A DNA stretch of 64,000 nucleotides from Mytilisepta virgata (GCA_028015205.1 CM051519.1:90789539-90853538), one strand, 5' to 3'. Numbered from the stretch's first letter, positions 55,101-61,280 are shown. Made by a program: numbers and translations. The notes: generated by a model from the sequence alone, not told the origin.

Positions 55101-58100
55101 ATTGGTGGAGGAAGCCGGAGTACCGTATTTTACGGTGTTTAGGTCGATAGGCCGTATAGGTCGAATTGCTCTTTTTGGGGTAAAAGTTGGGATTCAGTAT
55201 CAGATAGGTCGAGGCGTCGTATAGGTCGATCGGAGATGAACGACTTCTAGACACAGAAAAACATCGGTAAATATGGGTAAGTATTAGCTCAGTAACTCTG
55301 TATCCATTTTTTTAGACAAACAATAAGTTTCTGAAATAAAAAACCTTGACAACAAATGTAAAATTTGACTTTCCACTCGATTGACATGTGTTTACTCGCC
55401 ATGTTTTTTCAAACCGGTGAATCATTGCGCAGGTGTGAATAAGAGTTATTGTTCTTTATTTACACTGGGTATACACTGACAATCGATGATATTACAGATT
55501 TCATTGGGTATTCAATGAACAGTTGTCTTTAGTGATTAAAAATATTATTATTCTCACATTTCTGAAACTACATTTATTTATAAAAAAAAATGCATAAATT
55601 ATGTTTCCATCCCAATAAAAAACGTATTTTATTCATAGTTGTCCCGAATATTTTTTTTTTTATTGTTACATGATGCAGTTCCTCCTTGACAAAATCGTAA
55701 AAATAAACAACACAAATTCATGTTAAATATATTTTATTTGACTTAATTACATTGTTAATATAAACGGCAGCCATCCCAGCAGTACCATTGCTCCAAAAAT
55801 CTTTGCCAGCAAGCTCTACAAAAAACAAATCAAATTCTGTGACTATTTTTCTTGCCGGTGGGTATTTTTCCCCAAGACAATTTTCGATTTTGGACACAGA
55901 TAGGTCGAAACGCCGTATAGGTCGACCAAACAATTTTCTGGGAAAAAAATATCGACCTAAACACCGTAAAATACGGTACCTGGAGAAAACCACCGACCTT
56001 CGACAGGGAAATTGGCAATCCTTGTCAATTTAGAATTGAGTCGAACATGCCCCGCCACAGGTGAGATTCGAACTCACAACTTCAGAAAATTCAATAATTC
56101 AAATTATTAACAATTATACTTTGAATGCATACATACCCAAACAGACCCTTTGTGTCTGCTACAATAAATTTGATTCCTTTTGAATGACAATATTCACCAA
56201 GTTTAATTTGTTCGTCTAGCGAGGAGTTTGTTAAAACAACAACCTGAAATAGAATATTGAAATTGAATGAGAGTATAATTTGTGTATCAACAAATATGAC
56301 TTTAACCTTACCATCAATGAAAATATCAAAGTTTATGGTCTCCACTGGAATAGACATTTATAGACTTTTAACTATTGTTTCACAATCTCAATACTGACAA
56401 GCATGTGGCCATTATGACACACAACTGATGAATCGTAAATTGACTTAATGTGCACATCTTGTGCATTAAAATCGGTATCAAAGTTTTATTACCTTTAGAA
56501 GGTTATTTTAAATTGCTTTTGCTTTTGTAATTATTGCTGCAAAGGGACCAATTATATTATTAATACCTGGAATTCTTTAACAAAGTTTTCTGTCAAAGGC
56601 TCGGTGTTGGCAGTCACAGGTACATACGTATTCAGTTCTGACAATCTGTTTACTGAGGCACTTGCTCTGTTTTTACCCAGGTCACTCTCTCTCAAGAAAA
56701 ACTGTAAATTACAATTGACATACCATTAACCAAAATATAAACAAATAATAAATATGTTATTTATGTTTCAACTTCCAATCAATCAATCAATATTTATGAT
56801 ACTGGAACTGGCAACCCAATCTAATATACTAAACTTGATTCAGGGGAGAAAACCAGAAAGACACATAGTTTATGGACTTATTATAAAACATATACATTCT
56901 GTTCAACATTCTGATAGAAATTTGTCTAAAAAATTTAAAATCTTATTTAGAACAAAATTCTTTTGTCTTAATCACCGGATTTCCACCTGATTGAAGCCTG
57001 TTTGATCTACAGGCAATGGCTTCTTCTAGGTATTCCAACATTTTAAAATTTGGTATTCCACCTATGAGTCATAAATCGATGAAATGTACACATTTTGTGC
57101 ATCAAAATTGGTGTCAAAAAATGTTATTTTTACCACTGAGTCGATGCCACTACTTAATATTTCCTGTTTCAAAATTGTAAAATTTGTGAAAACTAACGAG
57201 TATCTCCCTTGTGCTTAGCTCTGCCCTTAGATGGTTTTGGCTTTACCCTTTAAGTCATTTTGGCATTCTTGAATTTTTTGGTTTTTCAACATTTTAGGTC
57301 ATGAACACAACTGATGAGTCGTAAACTGACGAAATATGCACATCTTGTGCATCAAAGAATTTTATATTTGGAAAGGACAGCAGACCAATCTAGCAATTAT
57401 TACTGATGTGTACACAGATTGTGATGCAAGAAAAAAATATGTATATGAGAATTCAAAAGCTTAAAAATTGCAATGAATTCATTTCATTTATTAATATGAT
57501 ATAGTACACCTAAAAAAAAAAATTTACCTGGGAGCTTAGGTCATACCAAGTTGCTTTGTCTGTGTCATGAATGGTGACAGATTTAACTCCACCAAGCACT
57601 ACATTTTTTGCAATTTCTATTCCTAGTCCTTTCATTCCTGAAATAAGGACATTGGAATTTGCCATCTTCTTCATGGCTTCATGTCCAAGTACATACCTAA
57701 AAATACAAGACTTACACCTCAATAGTTACAAGACAAAAGTTAAAAAGACTTTTTGTGAGTTTTGAAACAGAAAAATGTGAAGAATGGATTCACTGACTGA
57801 CTGAGGTAAACCAGGCAGTATACATCTCACACTTGTGAATACGGAAATAACATAAAATACGTATTTCTATTGGTGAAGAATTAAGATATATATATATATA
57901 TATATATATACATAATCATAATCATGATGATGCATTAAAGTATTCCTACACTGTTTGATTTGAAAAGTTGTGTAATGAACAATCTTTAAATGTAAATGCA
58001 ACTGAAAACAAACATGTATGCTTATTATGTTTAAGATGAAACTTGAAATTATAACTCGCTCACAAATTTATCATCATATAATCTGTCCAGCATACATTTT

Positions 58101-58531
58101 ATTCTATTTTCATTGTAATTTATGCTAATGAATTAATGTTGTATATGTTGTTATATCTTGTCCCTGTGAGGGCCCATGATTGAAACAATAAATATTCTTA
58201 TTCTTATTCTTATAATCAGAAAATAACATTAGAGGAAATTTTTTTAATATAGAATCTAGTCTTGAATAGCACAGCCTATAAAAATAAGTTTTTGTATAAA
58301 TTAATGAATCAAACTAAATATAGTTACATACTAAACTATGCACAGCATCACTCTCTAAAATAAAAGAATGAGAATTTAAGCAGTCTTATCACAAAAATTG
58401 AAACCTGAGGTTGTAGGCTTAGGACCATAAAGTTAAAATAACAACAATGTTATGGATTTTAACAGTACTTACAACTGTCTTGAATAAAGACTTTCATCAA
58501 TATCAACATCATTAGTTCCATTTTGTGACAT
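25028..58531 (-). CDS. UBA1: Ubiquitin-activating enzyme E1 (UBA1), 24 coding exons
   Basis: UBA1 adenylates ubiquitin with ATP, takes it as a thioester on its catalytic cysteine and passes it to E2 enzymes in cytosol and nucleus. Joining 24 exons in phase gives 3051 nt, 1016 residues plus stop, close to the human short (cytoplasmic) isoform. In order: inactive adenylation domain (about 1-170), first catalytic-cysteine half-domain (about 170-265), four-helix region, active adenylation domain (from about 400) with nucleotide loop GAGAIGCE at 436-443 and NLNRQFLFR at 472-480, Asp536 in ALDNVDAR, catalytic Cys592 in PICTLKNFP, second catalytic-cysteine half-domain (about 605-830), and C-terminal ubiquitin-fold domain (about 910-1016). 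All introns are GT-AG. The catalytic-cysteine exon has a second intact copy (37506..37619). Residue identities with human UBA1 are extensive along the whole length (judged from memory of the family). A 5' untranslated exon must lie upstream but was not found. Confidence 0.96.
25482..25595. repeat. Foldback element in UBA1 intron 23
   Basis: TAATAGGTCGCTATCAGGATT and its inverted copy AATCCTGATAGCAACCTATTA close a 114-bp unit. The centre CACC-CTAAAGGCTTGGTG continues the pairing. Confidence 0.87.
26285..26385 (-). CDS. UBA1: UBA1 exon 23
   Basis: Codes residues 937-969 plus two bases ([20 protein letters not shown], then [13 protein letters not shown]). 101 nt, donor GTAAGT. The [18 protein letters not shown] motif of E1 enzymes is present. 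Confidence 0.96.
27523..27606 (-). CDS. UBA1: UBA1 exon 22
   Basis: Codes residues 909-936 ([16 protein letters not shown], then LQELLDYFQ), the start of the ubiquitin-fold domain that recruits E2. 84 nt, phase 0. Confidence 0.94.
28057..28161 (-). CDS. UBA1: UBA1 exon 21
   Basis: Codes residues 874-908 ([20 protein letters not shown] to AAKKSK), leading out of the adenylation domain. 105 nt, phase 0, donor GTAAAT. Confidence 0.94.
28678..28700. repeat. TA microsatellite
   Basis: Uninterrupted alternating T and A next to the donor of UBA1 exon 20. Confidence 0.9.
28713..28799 (-). CDS. UBA1: UBA1 exon 20
   Basis: Codes residues 845-873 ([19 protein letters not shown] to CIELIK). 87 nt, phase 0. 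A TA microsatellite (28678..28700) sits just past its donor. Confidence 0.95.
29131..29928. mobile_element. Pearl/HINE-like element in UBA1 intron 19
   Basis: The left end ACAAGAGTGGACAG with ATGTCTCGCCTGTC is mirrored at the right by GCAGGCTCGACA (two mismatches). The inside holds about three 150-160 bp units with ACTGA-CCATGAAAATGAGGTCAAGG (about 29410, 29560, 29716), then CGCCGCCGCCGC and a right stem-loop TGTCGAGC ... GCTCGACA with inner CTGCGACT/AGTCGCAG. Confidence 0.65.
30019..30200 (-). CDS. UBA1: UBA1 exon 19
   Basis: Codes up to residue 844 ([29 protein letters not shown], then [16 protein letters not shown]). 182 nt, donor GTGAGG. The [20 protein letters not shown] block is a family signature. 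Confidence 0.96.
30618..30813 (-). CDS. UBA1: UBA1 exon 18
   Basis: Codes residues 719-783 plus one base ([37 protein letters not shown]). 196 nt, donor GTAAGT. Confidence 0.95.
31069..31868. mobile_element. Pearl/HINE-like element in UBA1 intron 17
   Basis: The left hairpin AGGCTCCCAGGAGCCT is followed by four to five core units (TCCTATGTTAAACTA-GT-CGGCTCTGG, then AGGACCACCTAAGGACCATTG), a short ACGACGACG stretch, and a right stem-loop ending GGCCAGGTGAGCGAAAAA. Confidence 0.75.
31987..32061 (-). CDS. UBA1: UBA1 exon 17
   Basis: Codes residues 694-718 ([18 protein letters not shown], then EFNIEN). 75 nt, phase 0. The [15 protein letters not shown] motif is diagnostic for E1 enzymes. Confidence 0.95.
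32268..33117. mobile_element. Pearl/HINE-like element in UBA1 intron 16
   Basis: The left hairpin GGCTCAG-TGGG-CTGAGCC is followed by TCGCTCACCTG. Core units recur at about 165 bp (CATAGGGTCCAA-GTTAAA near 32394, 32726, 32890). The right end has GACGACGGATGCCAAGTG, then CTCACATGGCC / GGCCAGGTGAG. Confidence 0.75.
34010..34046. mobile_element. Solo left end of a pearl-like element
   Basis: CAAGAGGTTCAGTGGGCTGAG then CCTGTATCGCTCACCTGG matches the left end at 32268 but has no core repeats or right end next to it. Confidence 0.6.
34198..34344 (-). CDS. UBA1: UBA1 exon 16
   Basis: Codes residues 645-693 ([21 protein letters not shown], then [15 protein letters not shown]). 147 nt, phase 0 on both sides. 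A truncated pearl-like left end lies about 150 bp past the donor, at 34010..34046. Confidence 0.94.
34532..34707. mobile_element. pogo-like MITE (176 bp) in UBA1 intron 15
   Basis: TA-CAGTCAATTCTCGTTATGTC at the left and the inverted GATAACGAGAGCCAACTG-TA at the right form terminal inverted repeats flanked by TA. This is the usual layout of Tc1/mariner-pogo non-autonomous elements. No transposase is present. Confidence 0.65.
34964..35077 (-). CDS. UBA1: UBA1 exon 15
   Basis: Codes residues 607-644 ([15 protein letters not shown] to LKLQGTQP), the start of the second catalytic-cysteine half-domain. 114 nt, phase 0 on both sides, donor GTAAGT. Confidence 0.95.
37347..37460 (-). CDS. UBA1: UBA1 exon 14a, canonical catalytic-cysteine exon
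   Basis: Codes residues 569-606. It contains [19 protein letters not shown], then [18 protein letters not shown], nearly identical to human UBA1 around its active-site Cys632. The cysteine codon is 37391..37389, residue 592. 114 nt, phase 0 on both sides, donor GTAAGA. This copy is the ancestral-type one by its match to the family consensus. Confidence 0.96.
37506..37619 (-). CDS. UBA1: UBA1 exon 14b, alternative catalytic-cysteine exon
   Basis: A second intact copy of the catalytic-cysteine exon. It has 38 codons without stop, acceptor TTGGTAG, donor GTAATG, and the same phases as 14a. It codes [16 protein letters not shown], then [11 protein letters not shown] and HTLQ. It is 26/38 identical to 14a, keeps Cys (codon 37550..37548), the following Thr-Leu and the FPN-I-HTLQ helix, and replaces SIPI before the cysteine with TFLS. 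Intact splice signals, frame and conserved motifs argue that it is used. It is probably mutually exclusive with 14a, because only 45 nt separate them; inclusion of both would keep frame. No expression evidence is available from sequence alone. Confidence 0.8.
37655..37745 (-). pseudogene. UBA1 exon 14c, decayed third copy of the catalytic-cysteine exon
   Basis: Reading on the minus strand gives [16 protein letters not shown], then EKIPLC and a shortened FP stretch. It is clearly related to exons 14a and 14b and still keeps a cysteine codon (37679..37677). It lacks an AG acceptor at the matching place (the bases are CGG), lacks a codon before IPLC and at least one codon after the cysteine, and has no matching donor. 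It is therefore best read as a dead tandem copy, although its frame stays open to a TAG next to the 14b acceptor. Confidence 0.75.
37917..37999 (-). CDS. UBA1: UBA1 exon 13
   Basis: Codes residues 541-568 ([15 protein letters not shown], then [12 protein letters not shown]), leaving in phase 0. 83 nt. It is the upstream splice partner for either copy of the catalytic-cysteine exon. Donor GTAAGA. Confidence 0.95.
38143..38168. mobile_element. Solo right end of a pearl-like element
   Basis: ATAGCTGACAGGTGAGCTAAAAA resembles the right terminus of the CTCACCTG family but has no matching body. Short ACACACACTCA-rich repeats precede it. Confidence 0.45.
38175..41470. mobile_element. Possible terminal-repeat element spanning about 3.3 kb of UBA1 intron 12
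   Basis: ACCATATTTTTTGCAGTAAAA at the left is mirrored by CGAAAAATATGGT at the right. Both ends also carry AAAAGTCGCACCTCT-TTTAAG in direct orientation. No transposase frame was found, and a pearl-like element lies inside. The two ends could instead be two separate MITE fragments. Confidence 0.3.
39770..40735. mobile_element. Pearl/HINE-like element with 161-bp core repeats
   Basis: The left hairpin GCTGTC-GAAT-GACAGC is followed by AACCGGATTTTC, whose inverted copy GAAAATCCGGTT is at the right end. Core units repeat at exactly 161 bp (AACGGTGAAAGTG-AAATCGTC, then CATTTTGTCATCAGTAAC). Before the right end is a CCGCCCGTCCGCCCGCCCGC run. Same family as 51677..52935. Confidence 0.85.
41855..42020 (-). 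CDS. UBA1: UBA1 exon 12
   Basis: Codes residues 486-540 plus one base. It contains Lys488 (family lysine for ATP), [13 protein letters not shown], and ALDNVDA with Asp536 equivalent to human Asp576. 166 nt, donor GTAAGT. Confidence 0.95.
42087..42157. repeat. Short tandem duplication
   Basis: CATTTTCATTCTCATAAAAACAC preceded by a T-run occurs twice in a row, about 37 bp apart. Confidence 0.8.
42675..42827 (-). CDS. UBA1: UBA1 exon 11 (ATP-binding)
   Basis: Codes residues 435-485. It holds the nucleotide-binding loop [10 protein letters not shown], Asp464/Asp466 in TDMD, and the [13 protein letters not shown] motif with Arg475 that contacts the ATP phosphates in this family. 153 nt, phase 0 on both sides. 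Confidence 0.96.
42921..43725. mobile_element. pogo-like non-autonomous DNA element (805 bp) in UBA1 intron 10
   Basis: The left end TAGTTGAACTTCCTTGGCTC, with TCGAACTC, is mirrored by GAGTTCGACCCATAGAGGTT then TAACTG at the right; both ends are flanked by TA. A second internal TCGAAC-rich segment follows the left end. No transposase frame. Confidence 0.6.
43867..44060 (-). mobile_element. SINE-like repeat
   Basis: On the minus strand it begins near 44060 with GTTGTGAGTTTGAATCTCAC (B-box-like) and ends at GTTTGTTTAGTTGG in plus-strand reading. Related to 22773..22917 and 55035..56080. Confidence 0.6.
44078..44415. repeat. Two adjoining foldback units
   Basis: CATTCTAATGCAAC (44078..44091) pairs with GTTGCATTAGAATG (44235..44248). 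Directly next to it, GGGGATAACTGTGTTGTATT (44248 on) pairs with AATACAATACAGTTATCCCC (ending 44415). The tip is CTGGCGACGCTATGCGTCGCCAG. The second unit is a nearly perfect 168-bp hairpin. Confidence 0.9.
44531..44611 (-). CDS. UBA1: UBA1 exon 10
   Basis: Codes residues 408-434 ([17 protein letters not shown] to GKQKYFL), the start of the active adenylation domain. 81 nt, phase 0 on both sides. Confidence 0.94.
45011..45168. repeat. Foldback element
   Basis: ATTCTCCTTCAA-TTACATGTG ... GGTGGAGAAATTC...GAAGGAGAAT: arms of about 55 bp with gaps, and the TTTCTCCACC / GGTGGAGAAA inner arm. Confidence 0.82.
45566..45710. repeat. Foldback element
   Basis: CATTGTTTT-TCGTGGATTACG pairs with CGTAATCCACTCAAAACAATG; inner arms CATTTTAAAACTCGCAG and CTTGAGTTTTAAAATG. 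Outer bases GACTCTAC and ATAGTGTC extend the pairing loosely. Confidence 0.86.
45726..45821. repeat. Foldback element
   Basis: TTTAATTTGGATATAATAAT and ATTATTAAGTCCAAATTAAA pair around AAACAAGCCTTTGGTGAGTTT; the outer arms ATATCAAATCGAGTT and CGAGAGTTGATAT also pair. Confidence 0.82.
46170..46451 (-). CDS. UBA1: UBA1 exon 9
   Basis: The longest exon, 282 nt, codes residues 314-407. It contains the family block [20 protein letters not shown] followed by [11 protein letters not shown]. Phase 0 on both sides; donor GTAAGT after CKP. Confidence 0.96.
47224..48800. mobile_element. Pearl-like element interrupted by another element
   Basis: The left hairpin GTATTGC-TGG-GCAATAC is followed by GTCGCCTACTGG. 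The right end CTGGTGGGGGAC is its approximate inverted copy and closes the TAGTCCCC ... GGGGACTA stem. Core units (TGAATTTTCTAAGTCCA, CTTGTC-TGGTAA-AC-ATAA, ATCTTCAAGCATGA) lie on both sides of an insertion at 47551..48562. Confidence 0.65.
47551..48562. mobile_element. Nested element with poly-C body and TACGACCGCA ends
   Basis: The left end has TAAATTGCTTCGCTGAGCGC then ATACGACCGCAGAGG; the right end has GACGACGACGACGATGCC, then ATACGACAGCAAAA-TTTTGCGGTCGTAT, a terminal stem-loop. So ATACGACCGCA at the left mirrors TGCGGTCGTAT at the right. The body is shared with 20132..21405 and 61524..62759 (C-runs; GGGAGGTAAT / ATTACCTCCC pair). Confidence 0.7.
48811..48979. repeat. Foldback element
   Basis: AATAATAGGTAGTTTCGTTT pairs with AAACGAAACTACCTATTATT. 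The right arm carries an additional partial repeat of itself (GTCAGTATCAAAAACGAAAC occurs twice), so two alternative hairpins are possible. Confidence 0.9.
49071..49117. repeat. Short hairpin repeat
   Basis: GTTGACCAATCGTTTT and AAAACGATTGGTCAAC pair, with an extra AACGATTGGTCAA copy between. Confidence 0.85.
49377..49523 (-). CDS. UBA1: UBA1 exon 8
   Basis: Codes residues 265-313 ([17 protein letters not shown] to GELPKSRCK), the four-helix-bundle region. 147 nt, phase 0 on both sides. Confidence 0.94.
49846..49887. repeat. Solo right-end stem-loop of the TACGACCGCA family
   Basis: ATACGACAGCAAAAGTTT and AAACTTTTGCGGTCGTAT form a hairpin like the right terminus of 47551..48562, with no body attached. 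Confidence 0.6.
50147..50244 (-). CDS. UBA1: UBA1 exon 7
   Basis: Codes residues 232-264 ([12 protein letters not shown] to KKPKEMKF), leaving in phase 0. 98 nt, donor GTAAGT. The preceding intron (50245..54306, about 4.1 kb) holds nested pearl-like elements. Confidence 0.94.
50505..50980. mobile_element. Tandem-core element fragment in UBA1 intron 7-8 flank
   Basis: Two units about 175 bp apart share ACAAAGTGTTCCTATAG, CATAACTCC-GTAAAATTTGTC and GATCAGCGGTCTCAG. TATGTCCCCCGCCAC at the left resembles the left ends of the GTCCCC family. No right end was identified. It lies in the intron between exons 6 and 7. Confidence 0.5.
51205..53745. mobile_element. Pearl-like element with 180-bp cores, split by a nested element
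   Basis: The left end has the perfect palindrome GGGTTCCGCGGAACCC (51208..51223) followed by TGTCTCGCCTAC. The right end has CCGCCGCCGCCGACGACGAC, then TTCGACAAAAGTCGAA and GGCTCGAC. One core unit (TCTGGATACT, AAAGTTATTAAAATTTTT, AAGTCCATTTATA) is left of the insertion and about four are right of it (52960..53660). Confidence 0.65.
51677..52935. mobile_element. Nested pearl/HINE-like element with 161-bp cores
   Basis: Same ends and core as 39770..40735: left GCTGTCGAATGACAGC and AACCGGATTTTC, right GAAAATCCGGTTA, and about six core units at 161-bp spacing. It sits inside the 180-bp-core array of the element 51205..53745, so it inserted later. The apparent 213-residue open frame here is a by-product of the array. 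Confidence 0.85.
54307..54439 (-). CDS. UBA1: UBA1 exon 6
   Basis: Codes residues 188-231 plus one base ([15 protein letters not shown], then [12 protein letters not shown]). This is the core of the first catalytic-cysteine half-domain. 133 nt, donor GTATTT. Confidence 0.94.
54797..54887 (-). CDS. UBA1: UBA1 exon 5
   Basis: Codes [10 protein letters not shown] to SNMLASITK, up to residue 187, at the entry to the first catalytic-cysteine half-domain. 91 nt, donor GTATTG, good pyrimidine-rich acceptor. Confidence 0.93.
55035..56080 (-). mobile_element. SINE-like repeat split by an insertion
   Basis: GTTTGTTTAGTTGGG to AGCCGGAGTAC on one side and CCTGGAGAAAACCACC to GATTCGAACTCACAAC on the other. 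Together they give the same order as 43867..44060. The far end on the minus strand is a tRNA B-box-like GAGTTCGAATCTCACC. Interrupted at 55133..55976. Confidence 0.65.
55133..55976. mobile_element. Terminal-inverted-repeat DNA element (844 bp) inside the SINE-like repeat
   Basis: CCGTATTTTACGGTGTTTAG then GTCGATA at the left is mirrored by TATCGAC then CTAAACACCGTAAAATACGG at the right, and each outermost 13 bp is itself palindromic. TA flanks both sides, and joining the flanks restores the SINE-like sequence, so TA is the probable target duplication (GTAC also fits). Inside are several CCGTATAGGTCGA motifs. Its short frames do not resemble a transposase. Confidence 0.8.
56137..56243 (-). CDS. 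UBA1: UBA1 exon 4
   Basis: Codes residues 122-156 plus two bases ([12 protein letters not shown] to VADTKGLFG). 107 nt. The family motif VVLTN...GEYCH...GIKFIVADT is clear. Confidence 0.95.
56567..56701 (-). CDS. UBA1: UBA1 exon 3
   Basis: Codes residues 77-121 ([14 protein letters not shown] to ENFVKEFQ), the end of the first Rossmann part of the inactive adenylation domain. 135 nt, phase 0 on both sides. Confidence 0.94.
57528..57696 (-). CDS. UBA1: UBA1 exon 2
   Basis: Codes residues 20-76 of the inactive adenylation domain, from YVLGHEAM through [12 protein letters not shown] (a Rossmann-type loop) to WYDLSSQ. 169 nt; enters in phase 2 and leaves in phase 0. Donor GTAAAT. Confidence 0.95.
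57883..57910. repeat. TA microsatellite
   Basis: Alternating T and A in UBA1 intron 1. Confidence 0.9.
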
Positions 58532-58537
58532 GTTTAC
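58473..58537 (-). CDS. UBA1: UBA1 exon 1 (initiator exon)
   Basis: Acceptor AG at 58538-58539 is followed by six bases and then ATG at 58531..58529. The exon codes 19 residues plus two bases, ending in SLYSRQ and donor GTAAGT. The start is chosen because the following [18 protein letters not shown] block matches the start of the human cytoplasmic isoform (Met41), and because no upstream coding exon was recognised. An in-frame longer isoform from an upstream exon cannot be excluded. Confidence 0.9.
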
Positions 58538-58540
58538 CTG

Positions 58541-59922
58541 TAAAATGCAATTTGATTTCATAGTTGTGAATTAAATGCGAAGTCCAATGAAACATTTGTG
58601 ATAAATTATCAACCTTTTAGCCTTTCAACAAATATAATAAAATTAACACATCAGAAAGTCAACAAATTGTTTCGTGTTTTAGACCTTTATACACATGTTC
58701 TTCAAATAAATAATGAAAATCAATATAGATGTGAATTATGTGAAAGTTTCCATCTACACCTATGATGTACACTATGCCAATACATGTATATTTAATATCC
58801 ATCACCAACTGCGGGTAGAAGCTATAAACCTGGCATTGTTTTATCAGAGATATTAGATCAGTTTTTTATCCATTTCACTTATATTTATATATTAAAATAT
58901 ATAATATTATACCTCACATCTACATAAATGACTGGTTCAAAACTAATCATGTGATGTGGAACAATTTAGACAATGTTTCGAAAACTAGCAGCCTTGGTGA
59001 ATAATCTAGCTTGAAAAACAATAAGAGGTAATAATAAAAATCTTGAAAAAACAATACCGTAAGCGATGAATTATATACAATTATGGCACTTCATTCTCGT
59101 TCAATATCATGTTTTTTGGACAACTTAGCAGCAATATTGCCCCTAGCCTAAGGTTAATATTTGCTTTATGTGGTCTTTAAAACAAGACAATCCATGACAG
59201 TGAAGTGTTATAATTTTTATTTTTTACATTTCACCATAATACTTTTGAACTTTTTCTTCAAATTTTTTACTAATTCATTAAGTTTTAAAAGATCTGACGA
59301 TCTGGTTAGCGTTTACAAAACATGTAGTTGCATGATTCAAAACTGTAGATTTTACTTGAAGATTTGTCTGTGTTCTAGGGAGAATATCAGTATAGATTTA
59401 CGTACATGTAAAATAAAGTGGTGAATATCCTTTTTTATTAAAATTCTTGTCAGTGCAATTTTTCTATTAAATTATATATACTATTGAATAATACTATAAA
59501 TCACCTGGGGAATAACCCTCTTGAGAATAATCTTTCCATGTTGGTATAATAATACTATTCCCCTTGGGAATAATCCATATACTCAGGTAGACATTTTTGG
59601 ATATTAACCTCCGTAAAGGGCAATAACTGTATAGACTCCAGTTTGGTAGTATTCAATGTATTCAATATTAAATTTTTACAATAAAACTCGTTGATTTCAC
59701 ACCAAATTTTACGAGAGGAATCTTTGTTGAATATGATCAAACTTATGAGGTCTGAGTGTTCCCATTAATCACTGAATAAAGTGTTGCAGAGTTAAATCAT
59801 ATGGACAGACTTTTATAACAATACATTTTGTGTATGAAAAAAAAAACAGACTGAACAAAAGACCACTGAAAAACAAACAAATGAACTAAATCTTAATACA
59901 GCTTAACATGCAGACATATATT
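58541..59922. other. Upstream flank or 5' intron of UBA1, nothing recognised
   Basis: AT-rich sequence directly upstream of the acceptor of the first coding exon. A 5' untranslated exon must exist further up, here or beyond the window, but no convincing donor with promoter could be chosen. No protein family was recognised in short frames. Confidence 0.5.
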
Positions 59923-60838
59923 GGCAAGCCAAAGTGGACAAAAAAGGGTATTTTCTAATAGAGTGGAACCCCCGAAAACCGGCCCCTCTGAAAATCTGGA
60001 TTCCTCTGAAAACCGAACTTTTACTTTCGGTCCGGAATTTTTGCCTATATATTCAAGTAAAAAAATCCTCTGAAAACCGGACCCTCTGAATTCCGAACAC
60101 CGGCCCTTCTTTCCGGTACAAAACATATATTTTCTTGTCAAATTAACCTCCAGAAACCGGCCGAAACAATGTATTACCTGGAAAATCAGTGAACCGTAAT
60201 ACATGCATCCCTAATTGATCGATGATCGACATCATTAAACTAAATAACCATTTTAAATAAAGGTGTGAAAGTCGTTAATCAAACAATAATCAGGCACCAA
60301 TAAAAACGTCGGATTGAAATTAAAAACAATTAATTGTATTAAAATAATATGCGCGTGGTACATGTACATATGTAAGCACATGGCACAATTTTACAACATC
60401 GTTATAATACATTATAATACACTTTATTCACTCTCCGGATCAGATACGTCTTTTTCGGAACCTCCTAAAACCGGACCCTCTGAAAACCGGCCGATTTCTC
60501 CGGTCCCACAGCTGTTTGGTTTAAGGAGGTTCCACTGTATTAGAAAATGAATTTGTAATATTAGAAATTCATTTTCTAATATTACTTATTCAATTTCTAA
60601 TATTACTAATTGAATTTCTAATATTACTAATTCAATTTATAATATTACTAATTCAATTTCTAATATTACATATTTGGTGGGTTTTGTAATATTATTAATT
60701 GATTTTGTTATAATAGAAATTCATTTTCTCATATTATAAATTCTGGGCTATTTCTAATATTAGAAAATGAATTTCTAATATTACAAATTCATTTTGTAAT
60801 ATTAGAAAATACCTTGTCTTCGTCCACTTCGGCTTGCC
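59923..60838. mobile_element. Foldback/TIR element with AT minisatellite
   Basis: GGCAAGCCAAAGTGGAC at the left is mirrored by GTCCACTTCGGCTTGCC at the right. Next inward are GGTATTTTCTAATA and TATTAGAAAATACC. The right part (60540..60810) is an array of about 17-22 bp units of the form AATTTCTAATATTACTA. A pogo-like element is inserted at 59961..60537. Confidence 0.75.
59961..60537. mobile_element. pogo-like non-autonomous element (577 bp), nested
   Basis: GAGTGGAACCCCCGAAAACC at the left and the inverted GGTTTAAGGAGGTTCCACTG at the right, flanked by TA on both sides. Internal copies of CCTCTGAAAACCGG occur near each end. The CAGTGGAACCTCC-type terminus is typical of pogo/Tigger-like elements. 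No transposase. Confidence 0.7.
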
Positions 60839-60859
60839 ATAGACATACCTAGAACTGGA

Positions 60860-61280
60860 GTTGTCTGCCCCTTTTTTATATGGATATTTCCTCAAATTAT
60901 ACCGTAGATTCAGACAAGATTTTTAAAAAAATCTGACCAATAAAAAGTGTGGATTTTTTCATGACAAGCATGTTATTTGTCCGACTACGATGAAACTTGC
61001 AAACATTATAAAGGCCCTTCCATAGATGATTCTTACTAAGTTACAGTTTATTTGATCATTCAGTGCAGAGCATAATTTTTTTTATACATTTTACCAATAG
61101 AAAATAAGGATTTGTTCATGGCTGTCATATTATTATCCAAATGCGATGATATTTGCAATCTTCATAAAGGCTTTTCCATAGGTTTCAGAAGAGGAGATCA
61201 GAATGTGAAAAATTAAAAGATTGATCGACGACCAATGCAAGATGACAAAACCCTTCACATCAATTTGGTCGAAGAGAGAT
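60860..61280. mobile_element. Degraded pearl-like core fragment
   Basis: Two diverged units share ACCAATA-AAA, CATG-C-TGTTAT-TGTCC-A-T-CGATGA and CATAAAGGC-CTTCCATAG, resembling the cores at 63388..64000. A TTGATCGACGACCAATGC stretch near the end recalls the GACGACGGACGCC block. Confidence 0.45.

Noticed and set aside
56045..56080. tRNA gene suggested by the B-box-like GAGTTCGAATCTCACC
   Set aside because: No cloverleaf or A-box at the proper distance could be built; it occurs as the head of a repeated SINE-like element.
57571..57765. Plus-strand frame opposite UBA1 exon 2
   Set aside because: Antisense shadow of a conserved coding exon; no own features.
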